DNA of 27,846 nt from positions 1 to 27,846 of IMG/VR virus record IMGVR_UViG_3300025890_000118; one strand, 5' to 3'. Shown here one piece after another: positions 15,358-23,035 of this stretch. A program made the translations under genes and the position numbers. Below the pieces are notes generated by a model. That model searched no databases and was not told where the DNA came from. It saw nothing but the letters and a program-made list of their open reading frames with translations. Each line of letters begins with the position of its first letter. The first letter of the stretch is position 1. This stretch comes from a virus.

Positions 15358-15543
15358 ATGAGTGAGATTGAAGATATAGTAATAAAGAAAATAGAAGCAA
15401 GAGCGAAGTTAGGTGAAAGTAAATATAACACTACAATGGAAAGAACTGATTTATCTCGAAAAGCATGGTTAATCCATGCACAGGAAGAGGCTTTGGACCT
15501 AGCAATTTACTTGCAAAAATGTATAATGTTGGAGGAAGAATGA
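15358..15543 (+). CDS. MazG-like small phage protein
   Basis: This 61-aa protein matches a small helical family frequent in phages, with the pattern 'K-E-R---G--KY--T' (KIEARAKLGESKYNTT), then 'L----W--HA-EEALDLA-YL' (AWLIHAQEEALDLAIYLQK). These resemble one half of MazG-type nucleotide pyrophosphohydrolases; the acidic EExxD pattern could bind a metal. Activity is unproven. It ends LEEE, doubling as a ribosome-binding site. Confidence 0.65.
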   Translation: MSEIEDIVIKKIEARAKLGESKYNTTMERTDLSRKAWLIHAQEEALDLAIYLQKCIMLEEE

Positions 15544-15698
15544 TGAGTTTAGAAAATCACATGGTCATTGGTTTCGATGAATTTGATATAGATGTTAGTG
15601 ATATAGAAGAATGTGAATCATGTCAACGTTACATAGGTAATGAATCAAAAATAGAAGAATGGGAATTAGATAAATGTACATGTGTGGAGGAAGAATAG
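15540..15698 (+). CDS. Small acidic Cys-containing protein (52 aa)
   Basis: The ATG at 15540 overlaps the previous stop (M2 at 15543 is an alternative). It carries CESC (C25/C28) and CTC (C46/C48), a possible zinc site, in a very acidic protein. The end VEEE again forms GGAGGAAGA before the next gene. Function unknown. Confidence 0.55.
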   Translation: MMSLENHMVIGFDEFDIDVSDIEECESCQRYIGNESKIEEWELDKCTCVEEE

Positions 15699-15869
15699 AT
15701 GCAGTGTGGTTGTTGTTCAAGTTTGTATAATACTACAATTGCAATGCAAACTGTCGGTAGTCAAGGTATGATTTGTCATAGTTGTATAGATAAGGCAGTA
15801 GAGATGTATATAAAAATCAGAAATGGAGATATCAGAATAACTCCTAGTAAAATGGATATGGGGTATTGA
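15699..15869 (+). CDS. Small Cys-rich zinc-ribbon-like protein (56 aa)
   Basis: The ATG directly follows the previous stop with GGAGG upstream. Cys at 3, 5, 6, 26 and 29 (CGCC and CHSC) suggest a zinc ribbon. The C-terminal half is helical then strand-like. A TATA-like element lies inside this gene at 15807-15816. Function unknown. Confidence 0.55.
   Translation: MQCGCCSSLYNTTIAMQTVGSQGMICHSCIDKAVEMYIKIRNGDIRITPSKMDMGY
15807..15816 (+). promoter_or_regulatory. Possible internal TATA box before nuclease gene
   Basis: TATATAAAAA lies 55-64 bases before the nuclease ATG at 15871. Start of transcription would fall near 15840, leaving about a 30-base leader. It is within coding sequence and may be coincidental. 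Confidence 0.25.
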
Positions 15870-15870
15870 T

Positions 15871-16836
15871 ATGAAGTTTAATCCAAACGGTGAATCTTTT
15901 ACAAAAAGTTCTGATTATGCTAATGCGGAAATGATGAAATCGTATGATGAAAGTAGTTATGCTTGGAAGCCAAGTGATGACGGTATACTTAGAATAACTA
16001 AGTCAAGTCTTGGTGATTTTAACTGGTGTCCATATCAATACTATCTTACTAAAATACTAGGTCATAGAGGTGAAGAAACTGAACATATGATAAAAGGAAC
16101 AAACGTACATGATGTTTGTGAATACTTTTGGAAAAATGTGGATAGTGTTTTACCTGAAGTATTAGATTTAATAGAAGAAGAAAAACACCTTCTTGGTTAT
16201 GATAAATTAAAGTCAGTAATACCAAAACCACCATCACCTTACATGTATGGTGAAGATGCAATTATTGATACTTGGTTGAGATGGCAATGGGATAGATTAC
16301 TTGTTACTAAAGGCAAAGATTGGAAGCCTGTTGGTAATGAAGTAGAAGGACACGCTAGAATAGAAGTAGAAGTTGACGGTAAGTTATATCCTGTTCATTT
16401 GAAAGGATTCATCGATAGAATCTTTTCAGATAGTGAAGGAGGCTTTGTGCTTATGGAATTGAAAACTGGTAAATGGAATCCAAAGAAAGCAACAAGTATG
16501 CGTACAGAAATGCAATTCTATAAAATGTTATTAGAAGAAGGTAACATGGAAGAGTTTCTACCTGTCACGCATTGGGCATGGGAATTTCCTGATGGTGATG
16601 TAAGAAATGGTACAAAGAAAGAATGGGAGATAGAAGAAATAGGTACAAGGAAGACAAAGTATGCACCTAGAACAGTTAATAATAGAGTAAAAAAACTAGT
16701 CGAAGCACATGTTAAAAATGAATTTCCACCAATACACAAGGACACTTGTAAATCGTATTGTAGGCATGAGAACTTATGTTCATGGTGCGACTTTATGGAT
16801 TTGTGTCCGTCTTGGAACGGGGGTATAAAAATATGA
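15871..16836 (+). CDS. Cas4/RecB-like Fe-S nuclease (PD-(D/E)XK)
   Basis: This 321-aa exonuclease-type protein has the motif order of the RecB/Cas4 family: KSSLGDFNWCPYQYY with C53, KGTNVH with H80, GFIDR with D182, MELKTGKW with E196 and K198, and a Gln motif (Q215). A Cys cluster follows at the C-terminus (C293, C297, C303, C306, C312). One N-terminal plus at least three C-terminal cysteines fits a 4Fe-4S cluster as in Cas4 and AddB. It would process DNA ends during replication or recombination. No cas1/cas2 or CRISPR array is present. Its N-terminal region has a broken relative at 1799-1960. Confidence 0.88.
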   Translation: MKFNPNGESFTKSSDYANAEMMKSYDESSYAWKPSDDGILRITKSSLGDFNWCPYQYYLTKILGHRGEETEHMIKGTNVHDVCEYFWKNVDSVLPEVLDLIEEEKHLLGYDKLKSVIPKPPSPYMYGEDAIIDTWLRWQWDRLLVTKGKDWKPVGNEVEGHARIEVEVDGKLYPVHLKGFIDRIFSDSEGGFVLMELKTGKWNPKKATSMRTEMQFYKMLLEEGNMEEFLPVTHWAWEFPDGDVRNGTKKEWEIEEIGTRKTKYAPRTVNNRVKKLVEAHVKNEFPPIHKDTCKSYCRHENLCSWCDFMDLCPSWNGGIKI

Positions 16837-17153
16837 AAGAAATGGAAATAATAAATGAACTGAAGATGATAATGATAGGCGAGATGGAAAATGACAAGTA
16901 TTTTTTAGAGAATGAAATACCTGTATTGAATGTAACTTTTGCGAGAAAAGGTAGTAAAGAAAGACCTTTAGTGAGGGTTTTTAATGGTAGACAATTAACA
17001 TTGGATACTTTTACGGAAGATGATGTTAATGGTGGGTTTCAAGCATTAGATATTGTGATTAATCCAGCAGTATTTGATTTACACGGGTACAATGAAGGTA
17101 TAAATTATTGTATGAAAAATGCTTTATTAAAATATAAAAAATTACAAAAGTGA
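16833..17153 (+). CDS. Unknown protein (106 aa)
   Basis: The ATG at 16833 overlaps the nuclease stop; the in-frame ATG at 16776 lies inside that gene. The N-terminal helix (MKEMEIINELKMIMIGEMEN) is followed by strand-like segments (RPLVRVFNGRQLTLDTF). No motif recognised. Position suggests coupling to the nuclease or primase. Function unknown. Confidence 0.6.
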   Translation: MKEMEIINELKMIMIGEMENDKYFLENEIPVLNVTFARKGSKERPLVRVFNGRQLTLDTFTEDDVNGGFQALDIVINPAVFDLHGYNEGINYCMKNALLKYKKLQK

Positions 17154-17157
17154 TTAA

Positions 17158-18252
17158 ATGCCATTTGTACAATTTGATTATCCTAGAGAAGTATTAGACA
17201 TTGGTTCTAATGGTGAGAAAGGGTTTAGGCGTTTAGTTAGTAACTCTAATCAGTTGTCAAACTATTGGGAAGGTAAAAATGGTAGTGGTAATGTATATAT
17301 GACCGCCTACGGTTATAGAGCAACACAAGCACCTAAACACCATCGTGTTGATTATAACACCCCAATCATAAGACATTTCGTTTTAGATTTTGATTGTAAA
17401 GATTTTACAAATAAAGGTCGTGAAGTTGAATTTACTTTTGTGCAAGAACAAGTTAGAAGATTACATCAACATTTTTTAATTAACGATTATGAACATTACA
17501 TTTGGATGAGTGGTGGTGGATTTCACATTTGGATTCCTTTGAAAAAAACGTTAACTCCAAGCAATGGATTAGAAGTTAGTAGAATTAAAAATGCAGGAAA
17601 GATGTATTTAATTAAATTACACAAAGAACTAAATTTACCTTCCAATGACCCTACTGTCGCATTTGATACTGCTGGTATGATTAGAATACCTAATTCTTAT
17701 AATATGAAAAGAGGTTGTTGGAGTATACCATTAACAAGTGAAGAAATAATTAAGTCATCACACGATGAATTAATTGAATTAGCACAAACACCTAGGAGTG
17801 GTTTTATTCAACATGGTACAGTAAAATTTGATTTAGTTGTACCTGAAAGAAAACATGTGTCTTTTAGAAAGGAAAAAAGAAAAATAGATTTACCCGATAT
17901 ATCGTTAGATAAAATATTAGTTTTACCTTGCATCGCTCAAGCGGCTTTAGGTGAAGGTAATCCTATTCATCGTGCTAGATTCCATTTAGCAAATTATTTA
18001 GCGGCTAGATTAAGATATTGGTTTCCACCAGAATATGCCAGTTTAGATGAAAAAGCAAAACACGCAAAGCAAATTATAGATATATGTGAAGCACAAGGTT
18101 GGGTTGATTTTGATATTAACATTACTACAAAACAAGTTAACAGTATAGTTTACGGTGACTATAATTATTCTAACTGTAAAACATTAATAATGGAAGGTTT
18201 ATGTACAGGTATTTGTAATTACTATGATGGTACTGCGGAGGATATTATATGA
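17158..18252 (+). CDS. Single-chain archaeal-type primase (PriS-PriL fusion)
   Basis: This 364-aa protein joins both primase halves. The archaeo-eukaryotic catalytic core has motif I FVLDFDCKD (D77, D79), motif II WMSGGGFHIW (S118-H123) and motif III FDTAGMIRIP (D170, R176). After a basic linker, residues 250-356 resemble the C-terminal Fe-S domain of the large subunit: LPCIAQAALGEGN, RARFHLANYLAARL, then C340, C349 and C353, which with C258 give four ligands. It would synthesise primers for the neighbouring polymerase. Such fusions are known in a few archaea, viruses and plasmids. Start at ATG 17158, four bases after the previous stop. Strong identification of the catalytic part, good for the fusion. 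Confidence 0.88.
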   Translation: MPFVQFDYPREVLDIGSNGEKGFRRLVSNSNQLSNYWEGKNGSGNVYMTAYGYRATQAPKHHRVDYNTPIIRHFVLDFDCKDFTNKGREVEFTFVQEQVRRLHQHFLINDYEHYIWMSGGGFHIWIPLKKTLTPSNGLEVSRIKNAGKMYLIKLHKELNLPSNDPTVAFDTAGMIRIPNSYNMKRGCWSIPLTSEEIIKSSHDELIELAQTPRSGFIQHGTVKFDLVVPERKHVSFRKEKRKIDLPDISLDKILVLPCIAQAALGEGNPIHRARFHLANYLAARLRYWFPPEYASLDEKAKHAKQIIDICEAQGWVDFDINITTKQVNSIVYGDYNYSNCKTLIMEGLCTGICNYYDGTAEDII

Positions 18253-18398
18253 CATTTCATTGTGAAGATTGTCATGTTGAACTTAATAGTTACAACACTA
18301 AAGGTTTATGGAGAGCGAGAAAACCTAAAACATTGAGGTGTGGTACATGTTATTTAAAATGGAAAAAAGAATTAAGGAGGATACAAAATGAGACATAA
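18249..18398 (+). CDS. Mini zinc-ribbon protein (49 aa)
   Basis: It starts in an ATGA overlap with the primase gene and runs 11 bases into the next gene. It carries CEDC (C5/C8) and CGTC (C31/C34) with a basic region between and after (KWKKELRRIQN), a typical small nucleic-acid-binding zinc ribbon. The AAGGAGG near its end serves the next gene. Function unknown. Confidence 0.65.
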   Translation: MTFHCEDCHVELNSYNTKGLWRARKPKTLRCGTCYLKWKKELRRIQNET

Positions 18399-19089
18399 AC
18401 CGGACTTATTTGTTGATAGTAATGAGAGAGGTGGCCTGTGTGAGTCTGTCATCAGGAGAGCACAAAAAGAAGGATTAACCGTTGTACGTAAAACTCTAAT
18501 TGTAGGTGATTATCTTTTAGGTGAAGCCTGTATCGAGGCTAAGTCAATTAGTGATTTATTTATGTCGAGTCATAGTGGTCATCTTTGGAGACAACTAGAA
18601 AACTTAGATGCTAACTATAATAGATTCTTTTTACTAGTACATGGCTCAATAGCAAAACATGTTTCAATGTCTAAAAGAAATGGTTACAAGGTGACATATA
18701 GTAAAGTGCAAAATGAATTGCTAGGTACAATAGCAAGAATAATGAGTGATTTTGAATGTCAAGTTTTCTTTACAGAAAATCAATCAGAAGCGGCTATGTT
18801 TATTGTTAAATTGCATGATAAATTACACAAACCTGCATCTAGTCATGGTGCAAGAGCAATAAGAAGAGTCAGTACAAACGATGTAAGATTAGATATGTTG
18901 ATGGCTATACCCGGTGTTGGAAGAGAGACAGGGGAAAAGATGTTGGAACAATGTGGGAGTGTTGAAGAAATGTGTTTTGAAGAATCATTGAAACACGTAA
19001 AAGGATTAGGACCAGCATTAAGACAAAAAATAATGAATGTACTTACATCTGAAAATCCAGTTCACATTGAAAGAACAAAAAGACGTTAG
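18388..19089 (+). CDS. XPF/ERCC4-type structure-specific nuclease
   Basis: This 233-aa protein has an ERCC4 nuclease domain followed by tandem helix-hairpin-helix motifs, the layout of archaeal XPF/Hef C-termini. Visible are VDSNERG (D10, E13), GDY (40-42) and the metal-binding segment CIEAKSISDLF, where the usual ERKxxxD reads E50-A51-K52 with D56. Hairpins are IPGVGRE (174-180) and VKGLGPA (204-210). It should cut branched or flapped DNA, perhaps resolving replication intermediates, possibly with PCNA. AGGAGG precedes the ATG. The Arg-to-Ala change in the ERK motif is unusual, but the acidic residues and Lys remain. Confidence 0.88.
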   Translation: MRHKPDLFVDSNERGGLCESVIRRAQKEGLTVVRKTLIVGDYLLGEACIEAKSISDLFMSSHSGHLWRQLENLDANYNRFFLLVHGSIAKHVSMSKRNGYKVTYSKVQNELLGTIARIMSDFECQVFFTENQSEAAMFIVKLHDKLHKPASSHGARAIRRVSTNDVRLDMLMAIPGVGRETGEKMLEQCGSVEEMCFEESLKHVKGLGPALRQKIMNVLTSENPVHIERTKRR

Positions 19090-19098
19090 TATATAAAA
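19090..19098 (+). promoter_or_regulatory. TATA box of the helicase-chaperonin block
   Basis: TATATAAAA lies at the start of the 86-base gap before the ATG at 19176, implying a leader of about 55 bases. A second weaker box (TTATAA at 19146-19151) is about 25 bases before that ATG and could drive a leaderless transcript instead. Confidence 0.5.
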
Positions 19099-19175
19099 CG
19101 ACATTATGTTTCTAATTATTCTATTATTCTTTCTATACATAATAATTATAAGGTAGTCACATATGAGGTCAAATC

Positions 19176-20576
19176 ATGAGAGCAGCGAAAGATTATCAAG
19201 CAGTTAAAAAATTCCCGATATTTGCAGGATACATTGACCATTTCAATCAAACATCTATTGATAATGACATACCGGGTATGCTATCATTCTTCTTTATACA
19301 AGGTCAAGTATCAGTACCTTACATTAGAATACCGTGGGGTTCAAGTCATTTAGACCCTAGAGTACACACATTTTGGATTCAATCTAGTAGGACTGGTAAA
19401 TCTATCGCATGGGAATTTATTGGTGATGTATTAGGTGACATTGGTGTACCTTCTGACCTTTTTACTACTGGTACAGACGCTGGACTTATTGGCGGATTCG
19501 ATGTTATACAACACGAAGATGGTAGTAAAGAAGATGTATTGAAAGAAGGTATGCTTGGAGGTAGAAAAGCATTGAACTTTGATGAAGGGTCTATCATACT
19601 TAATCCTAATAAACACAGTCAAGAGACTGTATTGTATCTACAATCCGCTTGTAATCCTGTTGGAAGTAACAACAATAAATTGGTAAAACATACTAAAGTA
19701 GGACGTATAGAAACTGAGTCATTAGTATCTTTATGGATTACTACTTATCCACCTAGTGGAGTTAAAGAATACGTATTAACGAAAGGGATATTTCAAAGAG
19801 TATTGTTATATTGGTCTCACTGGAATTTAGATAGAAGGAAAGCAGTAAGCCACACAAGAAGCGAATCTGCATTTAAAATTCAACCTAAAATGAAAATCAG
19901 TTATGACGACATAACAAGTTACTTCAAAGGTTTAGAAGTAAAATTAAGAAATAAAGTATTAGAAGAAACGCAAACAACGTTTGTTGAATGGAATGACATG
20001 GATAGAGATAACCAAGAAGACTTGGTTCAATCTTGTATGAGTAAAGTGTTTTCAGCAGAAGATGCTACTTTCTATCCCGCATTATATGATGCCATTGAAG
20101 ATTACTATGAATTGTTAAACGGTTTGAATCCTGCGATTACAGAAGTAGTCGCATCGTTTGTACCCGCAATGGAAAATAATACAGTTATCTTTGCTACTCA
20201 CATGGCTATGTTAGATAATTCATGGATTGTTACAGGCGACCATGTTGATATGGCTAAAGATATACTGTATGATTTATTTAAGGCTCTAATTTTATGGTTA
20301 GAAGATGAAGTTGAGATAGGTCCAAAGGTTGCACAAAAAGCACAACAAAGAGGAAAATGGGCTATTGCAGCACAGCAAGTTGAGAAAATAGAATTAGGCA
20401 ATAAAGGTGATGGTTGGCAAATGAAGACCAAAGTTATCAAGGTTTATGAAACTCAAAATGATTGTTCACGCGGTAGTGCCTACAACAATTTTGATAAGTG
20501 GGGCGAATCTTTGTTTGATGTAGCGAAGGATGGGCGTACAGTGTTCATTCGACTCAAAGAAGGGATTGACAAATGA
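19176..20576 (+). CDS. Helicase-like P-loop ATPase, likely replicative
   Basis: This 466-aa protein has a P-loop QSSRTGKS (69-76) in which the first Gly is Gln, Walker B ALNFDEG (132-138), a polar sensor-like stretch SLWITTYPP (185-193) and a candidate arginine finger GIFQR (204-208). This order resembles DUF3987/RepA-type and other virus replicative helicase ATPases; MCM signatures (zinc site, IDEFDKM) are absent. The C-terminal part is helical and could be a winged-helix region. With primase, polymerase and exonuclease nearby, DNA unwinding is the likely role, but this is inference. The stop overlaps the next start (ATGA). Confidence 0.65.
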   Translation: MRAAKDYQAVKKFPIFAGYIDHFNQTSIDNDIPGMLSFFFIQGQVSVPYIRIPWGSSHLDPRVHTFWIQSSRTGKSIAWEFIGDVLGDIGVPSDLFTTGTDAGLIGGFDVIQHEDGSKEDVLKEGMLGGRKALNFDEGSIILNPNKHSQETVLYLQSACNPVGSNNNKLVKHTKVGRIETESLVSLWITTYPPSGVKEYVLTKGIFQRVLLYWSHWNLDRRKAVSHTRSESAFKIQPKMKISYDDITSYFKGLEVKLRNKVLEETQTTFVEWNDMDRDNQEDLVQSCMSKVFSAEDATFYPALYDAIEDYYELLNGLNPAITEVVASFVPAMENNTVIFATHMAMLDNSWIVTGDHVDMAKDILYDLFKALILWLEDEVEIGPKVAQKAQQRGKWAIAAQQVEKIELGNKGDGWQMKTKVIKVYETQNDCSRGSAYNNFDKWGESLFDVAKDGRTVFIRLKEGIDK

Positions 20577-21178
20577 GTAACATAATGGCATTAGATATAG
20601 AAACAACAAATTTTTCTTGGGAAATAGGAGGGTGGAATAACAAAAATATGTTTGATACTTCAGTAGTAGCAACATGGAATGGCGATGAAGCACATATATT
20701 TTCTAAGGAAGATGTTTCCGTAGATGGTGCGATTATACACCCCTTACACCCAAAAATTTTAGGAGACCACATTACAAAACATATACAAGAAGGAGGACAG
20801 ATTTTGGGACATAATATCATGGGTTTTGATTTTCCTGTATTGAAAGAGTCATTAGACTGTTGGGCTATTGGAGATGCCATGAGCAAATCCGAAAATATTA
20901 TTGATACTAAAAATTTAGTTGCTAAAGCGGCAATTGGAAATAAGATAGAAACTACATTACAATCACTCTCCACTCATACATTAGGTATGCAAAAAAGTAT
21001 GTCCAGTGTTGATGCTCCTACTGCTTGGAGAAATGGTAAATATAATGAAGTAGCAGAATACTGTCTTAAAGATAGTAAATTAACATTCGATTTGTACATG
21101 TATGGAAAAGACAATGGGATTATAAAATCTAGGTCTTTAGATACAGGTGCGATAATCGACATAAACGTAGAATGGTGA
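20573..21178 (+). CDS. DEDD-family 3'-5' exonuclease
   Basis: This 201-aa RNase H-fold exonuclease has Exo I LDIET (D8, E10), Exo II GHNIMGFDFP (N81, D86) and Exo III YCLKDSKLT (Y163, D167), the DEDDy pattern. It resembles the proofreading domain of family B polymerases more than bacterial DnaQ. It may supply extra proofreading or trim DNA or RNA ends. It is coupled to the helicase-like gene by an ATGA overlap. The polymerase already has its own exonuclease domain, so this one is additional. Confidence 0.85.
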   Translation: MSNIMALDIETTNFSWEIGGWNNKNMFDTSVVATWNGDEAHIFSKEDVSVDGAIIHPLHPKILGDHITKHIQEGGQILGHNIMGFDFPVLKESLDCWAIGDAMSKSENIIDTKNLVAKAAIGNKIETTLQSLSTHTLGMQKSMSSVDAPTAWRNGKYNEVAEYCLKDSKLTFDLYMYGKDNGIIKSRSLDTGAIIDINVEW

Positions 21179-21182
21179 TATA

Positions 21183-22676
21183 ATGAAAGATGAAAGAATA
21201 AACCCCTTACAAAATAATATAAGAGCAGCAAGAACGATTGTAGATACTGTCAAAAGTACACTTGGCCCTATGGGTCGAGACAAGATGATGGTAGATGCTG
21301 GTGGTGATACCATAATCACTAATGATGGAGCAACAATATTGAGAGAGTTAGATGTCTCACATCCGGGTGCGAAGATGATGGTAGATATAGCGAAAACGCA
21401 AGAAGCATTATGTTATGATGGTACAACTTCAACTGTAATATTAGCAGGTCAATTACTTACAGATTCAGAACATTTATTCACCAAAGGATTACACCCTAAT
21501 CTCGTTTGCAAAGGATATAATCAAGCGGCTACAATGGCTATAGAATATTTAGATAATTACTTATCTTTTGATGCAAATAAAAAAGAATTGTTACAAATTG
21601 CAAAAACAGCAGTTACAGGTAAAACATTAGAATCAGCCATCGAACAAGTTTCAGAACTATGTGTTGAAGCAGTTAATGTTGCAGGTAGTGCGGATAAAGT
21701 AAAAGTTGTTGGAATGGCTGGCGGTGCTTTATCTGATTCATATTTCTTTAACGGTGTTGTAGTTAACAAAGATTTTGTTTATGAAGTAGATGAAGAAAAT
21801 TTAACTAATATAATATTATTAAATTCAGGATTAGAACCTAAGAAGACAGAAAAAAATATTCAAGTCTCAATGGACATGAAAAATTATAGTGCATTCAAAT
21901 CTTCTGATAAAGATGAGATGTTATTAGAAGCAAAAAGAATTGGCAACATGTTACCAAACGGAGGTGTAGTTTTCATTAGAGATGGAGTAAATGATGATGT
22001 AGCGGCTTATTTATCAAAACAAAATATAGCAATAATAAGGAGAGTTCCTGAATCTGCAATGAAAGGATTGTCACTGGCACTAAAATCTCGCATCGCACAA
22101 ACTCCTAGCGATATAGAAAATTTAATTTCGGGTAATGTTGAAAGAAAAATATTTAATGAAATTAATTACCTATTCGTTAATGGCGGAGACAAATCAAATC
22201 AATCTACACTCATATTAAGAGGGGCAACAAGTTCAACTCTTGATGAAGTCGCCCGTGGTTTTGATGATGCGTTAGGTGTAGTGTCTCTAGTCATGAATGG
22301 TGGGAAAATTGTAACAGGTGGAGGGTCTACCTATGCTTCTCTTGCTAATTATCTGAGAAGTAAGGCTAATACTGTCGAGGGGAGAGCACAGATGGCTATC
22401 AATGCATTTGCAGATGCATTGGAAATATTACCTGCTACCATAGCAGAAAATGCAGGGCATGACCCATTAGATATCATACTTGATATGAGACATGCTATAT
22501 CAGACGGTGACTATCATATGGGTGTAAATGTAGATGATGGCGGCATTACTGATATGTTGGAAGTTGGTGTTGTTGAACCTTGTGATTTAGTAAGACAAGC
22601 AATTCTTAGTGCAACTGAAGTCACTACTGCAATATTAAAAATTGACGATATTATTGCAAAAAGAGGAATAGAATAA
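21183..22676 (+). CDS. Group II chaperonin (thermosome) subunit
   Basis: This 497-aa protein is clearly a thermosome/CCT subunit. It shows LGPMGRDKMM (27-36), TNDGATIL (46-53), YDGTTS (78-83; usually GDGTT), ARGFDDALGVV (357-367) with the catalytic-type Asp, TGGGSTYASLANYL (378-391), and a C-terminal NAGHDPLDI...ATEVTTAILKIDDIIA region. It is about 45 residues shorter than cellular thermosomes, lacking the N- and C-terminal tails. It would form a double ring that folds proteins with ATP, either alone or mixed with host subunits. Virus thermosomes are a known feature of magroviruses. It starts five bases after the exonuclease gene. Confidence 0.95.
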   Translation: MKDERINPLQNNIRAARTIVDTVKSTLGPMGRDKMMVDAGGDTIITNDGATILRELDVSHPGAKMMVDIAKTQEALCYDGTTSTVILAGQLLTDSEHLFTKGLHPNLVCKGYNQAATMAIEYLDNYLSFDANKKELLQIAKTAVTGKTLESAIEQVSELCVEAVNVAGSADKVKVVGMAGGALSDSYFFNGVVVNKDFVYEVDEENLTNIILLNSGLEPKKTEKNIQVSMDMKNYSAFKSSDKDEMLLEAKRIGNMLPNGGVVFIRDGVNDDVAAYLSKQNIAIIRRVPESAMKGLSLALKSRIAQTPSDIENLISGNVERKIFNEINYLFVNGGDKSNQSTLILRGATSSTLDEVARGFDDALGVVSLVMNGGKIVTGGGSTYASLANYLRSKANTVEGRAQMAINAFADALEILPATIAENAGHDPLDIILDMRHAISDGDYHMGVNVDDGGITDMLEVGVVEPCDLVRQAILSATEVTTAILKIDDIIAKRGIE

Positions 22677-22852
22677 TGAAAAAACTTTCTGAAAGATTAA
22701 AAGTATCTTGTAGGAAATGTAATCATAAACATATACCTATTAGAATATCTGGAAGATTTCATGATGAAAAAAGAACAAGAGTATACATTTGGAAATGCAG
22801 AGAATGCGGTCATCTTTGGGAGGACTCAGTGTTCACAAAGGCTATAAAATGA
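22676..22852 (+). CDS. Zinc-ribbon protein (58 aa), TFIIS-like
   Basis: The ATG overlaps the thermosome stop (TAATG). It has CRKC (C12/C15) and CREC (C41/C44) separated by 25 residues with strands between (VYIWKCRECGHLWEDS), the pattern of TFIIS/RPB9-type zinc ribbons. It could bind RNA polymerase or nucleic acid, but the acidic hairpin tip of TFIIS is not evident. Last gene of the plus-strand block before a noncoding gap. Confidence 0.7.
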   Translation: MKKLSERLKVSCRKCNHKHIPIRISGRFHDEKRTRVYIWKCRECGHLWEDSVFTKAIK

Positions 22853-22878
22853 AACCCTTAGCGTCTACCGGGGGTTTC
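22851..22878 (+). terminator. Candidate hairpin after the thermosome block
   Basis: A 7-bp perfect inverted repeat, GAAACCC (22851-22857) and GGGTTTC (22872-22878), encloses a 14-base loop and begins in the stop codon of the last gene. No strong T-run follows directly, only TACATTTT. It may end transcription or protect the 3' end. Confidence 0.35.
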
Positions 22879-23035
22879 TACATTTTAAAAACAGATGGCA
22901 ACATATTTTCTTTTATATTATCGTACATTACCCAACGTAGGACAGAGGTACTTCTTTCACCTCTAATCTGTTCCCCCTCATTTCATGATGCATAAAAGGG
23001 AAATATAAAAGAACCTTCGGTGTGTTTTTTACACC
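22853..23035. other. Noncoding gap between plus-strand blocks
   Basis: These 183 bases hold no convincing gene. They contain most of the hairpin above, a second small inverted repeat (AGAGGT 22944-22949 with ACCTCT 22959-22964), a C/T-rich stretch, a TATA box at 23002-23010 and the start of a nested hairpin. Confidence 0.6.
23002..23010 (+). promoter_or_regulatory. TATA box before the micro-ORF cluster
   Basis: AATATAAAA lies about 30 bases before the ATG at 23036, so the RNA would start only a few bases before it. ATATAAAAGAAC here is identical to 7949-7960 in front of the clamp loader. Confidence 0.6.

Noticed and set aside
15871-16836. Cas4-like nuclease as part of a CRISPR system
   Set aside because: No cas1, cas2 or regularly spaced repeats occur in the window; such nucleases are common in virus replication clusters.
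19176-20576. MCM helicase
   Set aside because: The MCM zinc site, standard Walker A and IDEFDKM-like Walker B are absent.
21183-22676. Thermosome as a sign that the window is a host chromosome piece
   Set aside because: It is tightly packed between a virus-type exonuclease block and a tail-fibre block, and virus thermosomes are known. A chimeric assembly cannot be fully excluded without reads.
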